This document shows positions 26,301-38,300 of a stretch of 64,000 nucleotides of DNA, piece after piece. Position numbers and translations under genes: made by a program. The stretch is from CAXXOK01 sp001604115. Lineage in GTDB: Bacteria > Bacillota > Clostridia > Christensenellales > Aristaeellaceae. Every line of letters begins with the position of its first letter. Position 1 is the first letter of the stretch. The notes under the pieces were generated by a model, which was given only the letters and a program-made list of their open reading frames with translations, made no database searches and was not told the DNA's origin. The DNA lies in assembly GCA_034928535.1 (NCBI GenBank), contig JAYFOV010000027.1, forward strand, positions 40,768 to 104,767, read 5' to 3'.

Positions 26301-29300
26301 TGCTGGTAAAGGCGGCCACCACATCGGCCGCGGGATCGTAGCCCACGCCGTTGCCGCGCACCAGCGCCATGCCCGCGCCCGCAAGGCGTGTGCCGCCGGC
26401 ATCCACCTTGTTCAGGCGCACGCTGGTGGGCACGTCCACAGACAGCGCCACGGTGCTGCCGCCCGGCGCGATGGTGAAGGGTGTGTACAGGTCTATGTTG
26501 CGCAGGTAGCCATCCGGTGCTACGGCTTCATAGAGGAAGTAGGTCGTGTTCTCGGCCAGACCATACACCGCCACAGGGCTCCCGGCGATGCTCTGCACCG
26601 TGGCCAGCACGCGGCTGGTATCCGGCACGGTTTGCCCGCCGACGCTCTGGCCGGGGTAGATGATCAGCGTTGCGCCGCTGATGTATTCGCCGGTGGTCGC
26701 GTCCTGCTTTCCGACGTAGAATACGGTGCGTTTGTCCACCATGGTAAAGGTATAGGCGCCGTCGCTGCCCAACTGGAAGGGTGCGCTCACCTCAGCGGTA
26801 TGGTAGCCTGTGGGTGTGGTGAGCTCGGCAATCATGTACCACGCGTTCAGGCTCAGTTGCCCGGTCACGGTGGCGGTGCCGTCCGTGCCGGTGGTCACGG
26901 TGGTCACCAGCGTGCCGGGGGCGCTCGCGTCCGCGCCGCTGGCGGTGTAGATGCCCAGCACCGCGCCTGCCACGGGCTGCGGCGGGGTCTGGTCATCCAC
27001 CTTGCGCAGGAGCAGCTCGGTGGGCGCGTCTTTCATGGTCACAGTCTGGGTGGCGGCATCCACCGTGCCGGAGCCGTTGGCGGCGGCGGTGCCATCCGCG
27101 TTGGTGGGGGTGATGGAGCCATCCGCCGCGATGGTAAAGGTGATGCTCTCGGCCATGCGGTAGCCCGCCGGCGCGGTGATTTCCGTCAGGCGGTAGGTGT
27201 GCCCGGCGATCAGTTCGCCCTGGATGCGGTGCGGTGTGCTGCCGCTGATCCATTGCCAAACGGTTTGCGGCTGCCCGGTCACGGGGGTCAGATCCTCCAG
27301 GGTGAGCGCCGCGCCGGGGAGCTCCGCCCCGCCGGTGATGTCCGTCTTGCTAAAGTCCACACGGGTTTGTGCGTCCGTCATGATCACGGTGTGGGCGTTT
27401 ACGGTCTGCCATGCGCTGTCGGGCTCGCCCGCGCGCCTGGCCTGCACGCTGCCGTCCGGCCGGATGATGAACTGGATGCTCTCGGCCACGGTATAGCCGT
27501 AGGGCGCTGTGGTTTCGGTAAAGGTATAGACTACGCCGGCGGTCAGCCCGGTCAGGGTGCGGGGTGCATCCGTCCGGGTGCCCGCATCGTCAAAGCCGCT
27601 GATCCACTGGGCATCGGTCACGGTGCTGCCTGCCTCGGCGTGGGTCACGGTCACCGCCGCGCCGGGGAGCTCTGCGCCGCCGCCGACCGCGCGCTTGCTC
27701 AGCGTGACGGTGGTAGGCGCATCCTTAAGGATCACGGTGTTGGCGGTCACGGCCTGCCAAGCGCTGTCCGGTTCGCCTGCGCGCTTGGCCAGCACGCTGC
27801 CATCCGCCTGGATGATGAACTGGAGACTCTCGGCCACCAGGTAGCCGTTGGGCGCGGTGGTTTCCGTCAGGGTGTAGACGGTGCCCACCAGCAGCCGCTC
27901 GATGGTTCTGGGGGCGTTGCCGCTGATGAAGTCCGCATCGGTCACAGTGCCGGATGCGCCCTCATGCGTGAGGGTCAGGCGCGCGCCGGGCAGTTCCGCG
28001 CTGCCGCCAACAGCTTGCTTGCTGATGGTCACGGTGGTGGCGGCATCCACCATATAGATCACGCCATCCTCCACACCGCCGAAGGTGGTGCCGGTCACGG
28101 TGGGGGTCAGGTTGCTGTCCAGCGTGAAGGTGAAGGCGCTGGTCACCAGATAGCCGTCCGGTGCGGCGGTTTCCTTGAGGGTGTAGGTTTCGCCGGGCAG
28201 CAGCTTGCCGCGGACCACGTATGGCTCCGTGGTGGAGACCCACGTGGCGATCGTGTTGCCGGTGCTGTCCAGCAGCTGCATGTGCGCGCCGGGCAGCTCA
28301 TCCCCCGCGATATCACGCTTGCTGAGGGACACCTCGCCCGCCGTGTTGGTAAGCGTGTAGGCAAAGTGGTCGGAGGGGTCGGTGTCGGCGCTGGTCAGGC
28401 GCAGGGTGTAGCCGGGCACCGCATCCTCGGTCACGAAGTAGCGGTAGGCCGTGCCCTCTCCATCCGCGCGCACCAGTCCGGTAAAGGTGTATGTCCAGTT
28501 GTCCGGGGCGGTCAGGGTGCGCTGCGCGATTTCCGTTGCGGGCGCGCCGCCGGGCAGCTCCTGCCACAGGCGCACCGTCACGCCGGCCGGCAGTTCGGCG
28601 GCGGTCAGCGGGTTGCCTGCGGCGTTTTGGTCAAAGGCTTTGGTTACCTTGACGGACACGAGACCCGTGGGCGCATCCACCATCACATAGGTCGCATCGC
28701 CGCCATGCAGGGGCAGGGTAAAGTTCATATCCGCCGCATACTGGTAGCCTGCGGGCACCGTGGCGGGATCCTCATGCAGGGTGTAGGCGCCGCCGGGCAC
28801 CAGCCCATCCAGCAGGGTGAGCACCTTGGGCGAGCCATCCGTGACCCAGGACCACACATGGCTGGGCTCGGTCACGCCGCCAAGGCTGTAGGGGCCGGTC
28901 AGGGTCAGGCTCACACCGGTGACGGGGTTGCCCGTCGGGCTGCCGCCGCTCAAGGCATCGCTGTCCAGCTTGTACAGGCGCAGGGTGAGGGGTTTGTTGG
29001 TCAGGGTCAGGGTCACGGGATCGGCGCTTGCGCCTGCCGTAAAGGCAAGGGGCGCGGCCAGCGCATAGCCCGCAGGAGCGGATTCTTCCACCAGCCAGTA
29101 GGCTGTGCCCTGTGTGAGCAAGCCGGCATAGGTATGCACGGACTCATCCGCCGGGGTCAGGGCATCATCCGTCAGGGTGGTAAAGCGTGTGCCGGGCACC
29201 AGCGCACCGGGCGCACCCGCCACATCGGTGTAGACGGCCAGCACCGCGCCGGGCAGCGTATCGCCGTTTTCATCCACTTTGGTCACGGAAACGAGGGTGG

Positions 29301-32300
29301 GGGCATCGGTCACGGTCAGGGTGGCCTGCCCGCCTGCCGCACTCACCGACAAATCGGCGCGCGTGCCATAGTTAAGGCTGGTTGCGCCCGTTGCCTGATC
29401 ATACAGGAAGCGGAAGGTCAGCGGCGCCATGGGCACATAGCCCGCGGGCACGGTGGTTTCCACCAGGCGGTAGTACTGGCCGTGCAACAAACGGTCAAAG
29501 GTCAGGCCTTCCGCGCCGATCTGTGCCAGCGTATCGCCCGCCGCGTTGGATTGGTACAGGCTGAAGCCGACCCCTGCGGTGATGGGCGCATCCCCCATGC
29601 CGCGTTTTTGCAGGGTCAGGGAGGTACGCGCATCCGTCATGGTCACCTGCGTGCCGCTGACCTCGCCCTGCGTGCCCACCAGGGTCACGCTGCCGTCCGG
29701 CGCGATGGTAAAGCGCACGCTCTCGGCATGCACGTAGCCGTCGGGGGCGGTTACCTCGGTCAGGGTGTAGGTGTGCCCGGCTTTGAGCAAAGCCCGATCC
29801 ACGGTGTGGGGCTGCACGGCGCCGCTGCCATCCACGGCGGTGGTCCAGGTTTCCACCACGCGGCCGGCATCGGTATCATCCGTGAGGGTCAGGGTCGCGC
29901 CGGGGATCTCCGCCCCGCCGACCAAATCCACTTTGCTGATGGTCAGGCTGAGCGGTGCATCCGTCACGGTGAGGGATGTTGCGCCGCCCTGCGTAAAGGT
30001 AAAGGCGATCCAGTCCGGGTTGAGGCGATAGCCGTCCGGCGCGGCGGTTTCATGCAGGTAGTATTGGCCGCCCATGACCAGGTAGGCCGCCGCGTCGGTC
30101 TGTCCGGCTGCGGCTTGCAGGGTGATCCAGCCTTCCGCATTGCCCGGGGCGGCGGCGATGGAAACGCCCTCCCACAGTTTTTGCGTCTTGCTCTGGTTCC
30201 AGATGGCAAGCGTCGCGCCCGCAAGCGGCTGCCCAGCCGGATCCGCTTTGCGCAGGCGCAGGCTGGCGCGCGTGTTGGGCACGGTCACGCTCACGGTGGG
30301 GGTGCTTTGCTGGCTGTCCCGGTAGGTGAATACAGTATCGGGCGCCAGGTCGTACCCCGCGGGGGCGGCCACCTCACGCAGCACGTACTGCATGCCGTTG
30401 GTCAGGCCGTACAGGGTGTAAGCGCCGCTTGCATCGGTCTGGATGGTTTGCGTGGCAAACACGCGCGCGCCGAGGTGATCCGGGGCGGTCGCGCTGTATT
30501 CATACAGTTGGAACACCGCGCCGGGCAGCTTTGCGCCGGTTTGGCTGTCCGTCTTGTACAGGAGCAGGGTGTTGATCTCGTCCCGCAGGGTCAGGGTGGT
30601 GCCGGCCAGCTCGCCGTTGGCGCTCACACCGGTGATGCTGCCATCCGCCGCGATGGTAAAGGTGATGGCGTTGCTCAGCAGGTACCCGGCGGGCGCAGCC
30701 TGCTCGCTCAGGCGGTAGCTGTGCCCGGCGATGAGCGGGTAACTCTGCCCCTGGGGGAAGGTATAGTACAGGCCGTCGATCAGTGTGCCGCCGCCCGCCG
30801 CACTCACGGTGCTGGCCAGGGTTTTGGCCGTGCTGCCGCCCACCCAGGCCGCCACTTCGCGGTTCAGGGTGGTGTCCGTCAGGGTGAGGGATGCGCCGGG
30901 CAATTCCTCGCCGCCGCCCAGCGCTTTTTTGCTGATAGTCAGGGTGAGCTGCCTATCCAGCATGGTGACGCCGCCGCTTTGCACGGTGCCGTTGCCGGGC
31001 ATGGTGCCCACAGCCTCCAGCGTGCCGTCCGCCTTGACGCGGAAGGTGATGCTCTCCGTGACGGCATAGCCTGCGGGCGCGGTGGTCTCGGCAAAGGTGT
31101 AGGTATGGCCGGGCACCAGTTTGCCCGTCACGGTGTGCGGCGCGGTGCCGCTGACCCACGTTTCCACCAGCTGCGGGGCGGTATCGGTCACGTCGGTCAG
31201 GGTGAGGGTCGCGCCGGGCAGCTCATCGCTGCCGGTGATGGCTTTTTTGCTGAAATCCGCTACGGTGGGCGCATTGGTGATGCTGCCCAGCAGCGCATCC
31301 GCGGTGGTGGTGTAGGCCATGGCGGAGGTGACCAGATACCCGGGCACCGCCCGCTCGGTGATCACATAGGTGAGCGGGTTGCCCTGCTGGTCGGTCATGG
31401 GGTATTGGCCGCCCACGCAGATTGCCGCCGTGCCCGGGAAGGCGATGCGGCCATCAGCGTCGTTTGCGGGCAGCACAACGGTTTCCAGCACCGTGCTGCT
31501 GCCGGCAAGCGTCAGGTCAAACGTCACATCCTGCGGGATGCTGCCGCTGGCCCAGGTCTTTTGCACCAGGATGGTCTTGTAGGGGATGGGATCGTCATGC
31601 AGCACATAGATGGTGCCGTTTGCATCCACCCCGACCACGATGGCCAGCGGCGCGGCGGTCTTGTAGCCCGCCGGGGTCACGGTTTCCTTGAGGTAATAGG
31701 TTTGCCCCTTGACAAGCTTGGTGTAATCCAGATCATACACCGTGCCATCCGCCGTGCTGGGGGTGATGGTGGCCAGCAGCGTGGTGCCGTCCGCCGCGTA
31801 CAGCCCCAGTGCCGCGCCGGTCACAAAATGCCCGGCATAGGTGCCGGTGAGCTCTGCCTGCGTCACGGTGCGCAGGGGCACATCCAGCTTGACCACCTTC
31901 AGGTCGATGGGCTCGTTTTGGATGGTGATGCGGTTATCCGCCTGCGCGGCGGCAAAGCCGTCGGTGCTCACATACACCTTGCCGTCGCTCCCGCTGATGC
32001 GGAAGGTGAGCGGATCGGCGGTGAGGTACCCGGCGGGCGTCACGGTTTCGGTGATGCGGTAGAGCGTATCGGGCTTCAGGCCATACTGCACCCAATCGCT
32101 GAGCACGGCGCTGCCTGTCAGGGTATAGCTTTCGGTGGGCTCGGTTACGTTTTGGATGGTGAAGCCAGCCCCGGTGAGCGCGCTGCCGCCGATGGCGCTG
32201 GTCTTGCGCACACGCACGATGGTTTGCGTGTTGGTGATGCGGTATTGCGTGGCGCTCACGCTCTGCCCGGCGCTCAGGAAGCCGCCCGCGTTGGTGGCGG

Positions 32301-35300
32301 CGCTTTCCCGCGCGCTGTAGGCGATGGGCTGCCCGCCCTCGGTGTACTGCGCAAGCCCGGCAAAGGTGGCCACCCAGGGCGCGCTTTCGTACGCTGCGGT
32401 GGCCGCGTCGGCGGTGCCGTCCAGTGTGACGCTGGCGCCGGCCACCTGTGTGGGCGCGTCCCCGGCGATGCTCTGCCACAGCGTGACCGTGACCGTTGCC
32501 CCGCTGGGCGCGGCCATGGGGCTGCTGTCGGCGGCCAGCCAAAGCTTGGTCACACGGTAGTCCATGCGGCCTTTGGTGTTGGTCACGCCCACATGCTGGC
32601 TGCCGGGGGTGGCGGTGTCCGTCACGCCCACGGAGGAGGTGTAGCCCGCCAGCGTTTGCTCCGCAACGGAGTAGGTGTAGGCACGGTAGGCGCCGCCCGC
32701 ATCCACATAGCCGGCGGGCAGGTCGCTAAAGGTGCCGCTGTACTTGGGGCTGCTCGCGCCCGTCAGGGTGAGGGTCTTGCCCGGCACGCTGGCAAAGGCG
32801 GTTTCGCCCTCGGCCTTGCGCAGCAGCTGCACCGTCACGCTCTGGCTGGTGGCGGCGGTCACATCCGTGCCGTTATCCAGCCAGGTCTTTTGGACGGTCA
32901 GGCTGGTTTTGGAAAGTTGGTTGCGCACGTTGGCGGTAAGCGCGGTGGTGCCGCTCACAGCGGGGTAGGCGGCGGTAAAGCCCGCCACGGCGCTTTCCTG
33001 CACGGTGTATTGGTAGGCGTTGCCGCTGCCGTCATACTGGGGCAGGCCGGTAAAGGCGTAGGTATAATCCGCCGCGTCCACAGCGAAGGTCTTGCTGCGG
33101 CTGGGGCTCATGGGGTTGCCGTTTTGCAGCAGGGTCACGGTGAGCGCCGGACGGTGCAGTGCGGCGGCGTAGGTGTTGCCCAGCTCGTCCAGCCAGGTTT
33201 TTTCGCCGGAAAGGCTCACCGTCTTTTGGGTGTTCACGATGCCCGCGGCAATCACGCCCGGCGTGGCCGTATCGTAGGTGATGGCGGGCTCAAACCCTGC
33301 GGCTGCGCCGCCCAGGATGGCTTCGGCCACGGTGTAGGCATAATCCACGCCGGTGGCCGGATCACTCTTGGGCAGGTTGGCCCAGGTAAAGGTGTAATCA
33401 CTGCGCTCAGGCGCGCCCGCGGTGATGGTCTTGCTGTCGATCACGGTGCCGCCGCGCAGCAGGTCGATGCGGATGGCGGGCGCGGTGGTCACGCCCTGCG
33501 CCAGCGCCCAGGTCTTGCGCACGGAAACGGACACGGTGTCCAGCGTGTTGGTCACGGCAAAGCCCGCCGCCGCGCTGCCTGTGACCGCGCCGCCGGTGTA
33601 GCCATTGGCGGGGCCTTCCACCACGGTGTAGGTGTAGGGCAGGTAGGCGCCGGAGGCGTTAAAGTAGCCTTGCGGCAGGTTGGTAAAGGTGTGCTCATAG
33701 CTGCTTGCGCCGCTTTGGAAGGTGTGGCTGGCGGCGGCATTGGCAGGGGTGGTCTTGTCCACGCCGTTGAGCAGGTACACCGTCACGGCCGGGCGGGTCA
33801 GCGCGCCGGCATAGCCGTTATTGTTCCAGTTTTTGGTGATCTTCACACTGGTGGTGAGCAGGCGGTTTTGCACGTTGGCGCCGCTCACGGTGGCCGTAAA
33901 GCCGGCCACGGTCGGCTCCTGCACGGCGTAGGTATAGGCGTCCCCATTAGGTGCGTAACGCGGCAGGTTTTGGAAGGTGTAGCTGTAATCCGCGCTGGCG
34001 CCGCTGGCGGTGGCGGCAAAATCCCGGTAGGCGTAGATGCTGCCATTGCGCAGCAGGTTGATGCGGATGGCCGGGCGGTAGCCGGTGTAGGCGGTGCTCC
34101 CGTCCGCGCCGATCCAGCTCTTTCTGCCGGAAAGGGAGGTCACGTCCAGCGTGTTGGTAAAGGCGAAGCCCGTATCCTTGCTGCCGGTGCGGGCAACGGT
34201 GTAGGCGCGGCTCACATCCTCCGTCACGGAATAGGGGATGGCCGTGCCGCCCGCATCATACTTGGGCAGATTGGCAAAGGCCGTGTTGTAGGCGCTGGCG
34301 GCGGAGCCCGCGGGCACCACGATGGTGGCGATGGGCGTATCCCCGCTGCCGGGGCTTTGCACAGCGTAGAGCTTGTAGGTCACCTGCGGGCGCTGCGGCG
34401 TCTCGCTGCTGCCGCTCAGATCCCAGGTCTTGGTCACCGGGATGGAAATGCGCTGGTAGGTGTTGGTCAGGGTGGCGGTCTTGCCGCCGGCGTAGGTGCC
34501 GTAGGCGGTATCGGTGAGCGCATAGCCCGCCACGCTCTGCTCCGTAACGGTGTAGCTGATCAGCGCGCCTGCCTGGGTGTATTTGGGCAGCGCCTTGCTT
34601 TCCCAGGTTAAGGTGGTGGCGTTGGCCGGGAAGGTGTAGCTGTCCACCACGGTGGCGCCACTGAGCACCTGCACGGTCACGGCGGGGGTGGAGGCGGGGG
34701 TCTCGTAGGTGCCGTTGCCATCCGCATCGTCCTGCCATACCTTGGTCACGCGCACCTTGGTGGTATCAAAGGTGTTGGTCACGCCCAGGCCGCTCTCGGT
34801 CTTGGTGTATCCGGTGGGCGTGGTGGGCTCGGTGATGTAGTAGGTGTAGAGGTTAAAGGTATAGGTGCTGCCGCTCTTGGTATAATAGCCTTTGGGCAGC
34901 CCCGTGACGGACGTGCTCCAGCTTGCGGCGGCGGTCACGTTCACCGTTTGGCTGAAGGTGTTGTCCGTGGTGCCATCCGCCAGCTTGCGCTTCAGGGTGA
35001 GGGCAAGGCTGTTGGGGCGGTAGGCGGTGTAGCCCGCATCCCCGGCCCAGGTCTTGGTCACGCTCACGCTCACGGTTTCCGGCGTGTTGGTCACGCTCAG
35101 GCCGCTCTCGCTCTTGGTGTAACCCGTGGGGGTGACGGTCTCGGTCACGCCGTAGGTGTAGGCGGTGTAGGTGGTCGCGGTGGTGTATTCGCCCGCGGGC
35201 AGCCCGGTAAACGTGTAGCTCCAGGCCGGGGTTTCCGTGCCGTCCAGCGTGACGGTCTTGCCCGCAACGGGCGTGCCGCCCCGCGTGAGCTGCAGGGTGA

Positions 35301-38300
35301 CCGGGGGATGGATGGCGGCGCCATCATTCCACACCTTTTGGACAGTGATGCTGGTGGCCGTGCGCTTGTTGGTGATGGTGGCGGCGGTACGCTCGGCGTT
35401 ATAGGTAACGCCCACCAGCGTAAAGCCTTGCGGGGTGACGGTTTCTTCCACGGAGTAGGTGTAGGGGGTGGTGCCGGAGGAATACTTGGGCAGGTCGGCA
35501 AAGGTGTAGGTGTAGCCGTTGGCGCTGTTGAGCGTCACAGGCGCGCCGTAGGCGGTGCTGCCCTGACGGAGCTGCACGGTCACGGCAGGCTTGGTGCCGG
35601 TGTAGGCGGTGGTGCCGTCGGTGTCCTTCCAGCTCTTGGTCACGCTCAGCGAGGTGGTCGGCTGTTTTTGGTTGGTCACCCGGATCACGCCGCCCGTGAT
35701 GCCGGCATTGTTCTGGTAGCTGATGGTAAAGGCGCCTGCGGTGCCGCTGGTGGTGGTGGTGGTAGCCGCAGCGCCGTTGACGGACACTTCCTTGACAAAA
35801 TAGGTGTAGGCGTTTTTATCCAGCCCGGACCAGGTGTTTTTGAAGCCGTTGGCGCTGTTGAGCGTTACGGCGGCGCCGTAGGCGGCTTCGTGTCCGTTGT
35901 TGTTTTTGCGGCTGTACAGCTGCACCACGGCCTCATAGCCTGCGGGCACGGGGCTCATGGCGGTGCCGTCGCTGTTTTGCCAGATTTTTTGCACGGTCAC
36001 GTTGTCGGTCAGCTTGCCGATGTAATCATCGCGGTGACTTTCGGCCTTGACGTAGATGGTATCGGCCACCACGGTGCCGTTGAGGTTCTGGTTCAGGTTC
36101 ACGGTTGCGCCCGGCGCCAGCACGGATGCGTTGGCCAGCTTCATATCAATGGTCTTGCCGGAGGCGTTGATGAAGTTCACCAGCACGCGGCAGGAGGTGA
36201 AGGTGGCGGTCTCGTTGGTGGAAACCTGCGTGCCATCCACATACACGTACAGGTGCGGCATGGTCACGCTGGTCGCGCCGCTCATGTCCACATTGAGGAT
36301 GATGCTCCCGTTGCCGCTGGAGGAAAGCCCCATCAGCTTGAGCGGCTGGCTGGAGATGCTGGTCATCTCCGCAGCGGTCGTGTTATACACCCCCAGCCCA
36401 CCCGGCGTGACCATGGTGAGCATGCGGTTGTTCATATCATCCCAGTTTTTGGTCAGGTTACCGTTGCCATAGCTGGCCAGGAGCGATTGGATGCCCCCCA
36501 CCTCGCTGGCCACGGCGGCAAAATCCACATAGCCAAGGGTGGCGGTGTTGGCGTCCTGCAGCAGGTTGTTGGGCTTGCCGATCTTTGTATCGTTGATGGT
36601 AAAGGACGAGCCTCCGTCGGTCAGCCCAACGGTGTTCACGGAGCCGATGACCAGCGTGTGCGCGGAGCTGGAGGCGCTGGTGCTGTTCACCTGCGCATAG
36701 TTTTGGATGTAGCTCACTTCGCTGGGGATGTTGTTTGTGCCGAAGTTGGAGCTTGCGTACACCTTGCGCGCCAGCACGTTGCCGTTGGTGTGGGTGTTCA
36801 GGTAGGCGGTGTTAAACGCCACCAGGTGGAAGTTGCCCGCCAGCCCCAGCACGCGGTTGTCATTGTAAAAACTGGAGTTTACAAAGGTCTCGCTGGCCTG
36901 GTCGATCAGGTCATAGGTCAGCGGCGGCTGCAGCGTGAAGCCGTTGGCTACCAGAATAATGGAGAAGGAGCCGGTTTCAAACTGCAACACGGACTGGCCG
37001 CCCTCGGTGGTCACCGTGGCGGGCAGCTCCTCGGGGGTCAGGCCGTCCCCGGCCTCGGACAGGTGCAGCACGCGCACATCGTCCCCGGTGGGCAGCGCGG
37101 CATCCGCCTTGTTGGTGATGGACACGGCCACCGTACCACTGGCGGGCTCCAGCTCCTGACCATCCAGCACAAAGCGCACATCATAGGCGGTAAAGGTGTA
37201 GCCCATGAGCGGCGCGGCTGTGGCGTCCGCCTGGGGCGCTTCCGGCTGGGCGGTGCTCTGGCCGATCATATCGGTATAGGGTTTGAGGGTATCGTCAATG
37301 GGCACCGGGGTCACGATGAGGGACGCGCCTTCGGGGATGGCGCCGGCATCGCTCAGGGTGGCCACTGCGTAGAGGGCATCATCCTCATAGGTGAACACGG
37401 TGCGCCCGGGCAGGGTCACGGCCAGCCCAAACGGGGGCAAATCGGCAGCGTCAAAGCGGATCAGCGCGCCTTCCTCCGTCTGGGTGAGGGTCGCCGGGGT
37501 CAGGGCTGCATCCCGGATCAGGGAGGCGAGCATGCCATCGCACGCAGCGCCCTTGAGCAGCAGCGCGTAGGAAAGTGGCACGCCAGCCACATCCACCGGT
37601 TCGCCCGCCAGGGTGAGGGTGGCGCTGGCCGTGAGCAGCTGCGTAACGCGGGTCTGGTCATACCCGGCAGCCTGCAACGCCGCGCGGAAGCCATCCCACG
37701 CGCCGGGCACGATGGCCGCCGTGAGCGCGGTGCCTTCCGGCAGGCTCACATCCGGCGGCAGGGTCACGCTCAGGCGGTAGGCATCGTTTTCATACGTGTA
37801 GGCAAGGGGTGCGGGGGTGGCGGCGGGCGCGGCGTACCACGCCAGCGTCACGGCAGGCAGCCCAGCCTGGCGCAGGGTGAGCAGCGCGCCTTCCTCCGTC
37901 TGGAGCATGCCATCGGCGGGGGTGGCCAGGCCGTCCGTCAGGATGGCGGCCAGCTCGGCTCCGTCAGCTGCGCCCTTGCGCAGCAGTGTGCAGGTGAGCG
38001 TCGCATCCGCCAGGGAAACCGGCAGCCCATCGGCGGTGATGGCGGCGCGCACATCCACCAGTGCGTGCAGCTGCTCGGCGGTCAGGCCCAGCGCGGTCAG
38101 CGCCGCTTCATGCGCCGCCCACTCGGCCGGGGCAAACTCGGCCGTGAGCACGGCGCCCACGGGGAAGGCCTCGCCGCTGTCCAGGGCGGCGGTCAGGAGG
38201 TATTGATCGTTTTCAAAGGTCAGCACCGTGCCTGCCTGCGGTTCGGCGGGCGTTGGGGTGCTCGGCTGCTCGATGCCCGTGAGCACAACGGAATCGCCTA

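Noticed and set aside
22990..34611. A 3873-residue open frame on the plus strand opposite the adhesin
   Set aside because: Low-complexity Gly/His/Arg-rich text without domains; it is the mirror of the adhesin's codon bias, while the minus strand has signal peptide, domains and anchor.
23500..36000. Possible CRISPR or tandem DNA repeat array
   Set aside because: The periodicity is of protein domains of about 85-110 residues with diverged DNA; there are no short identical repeats with spacers.
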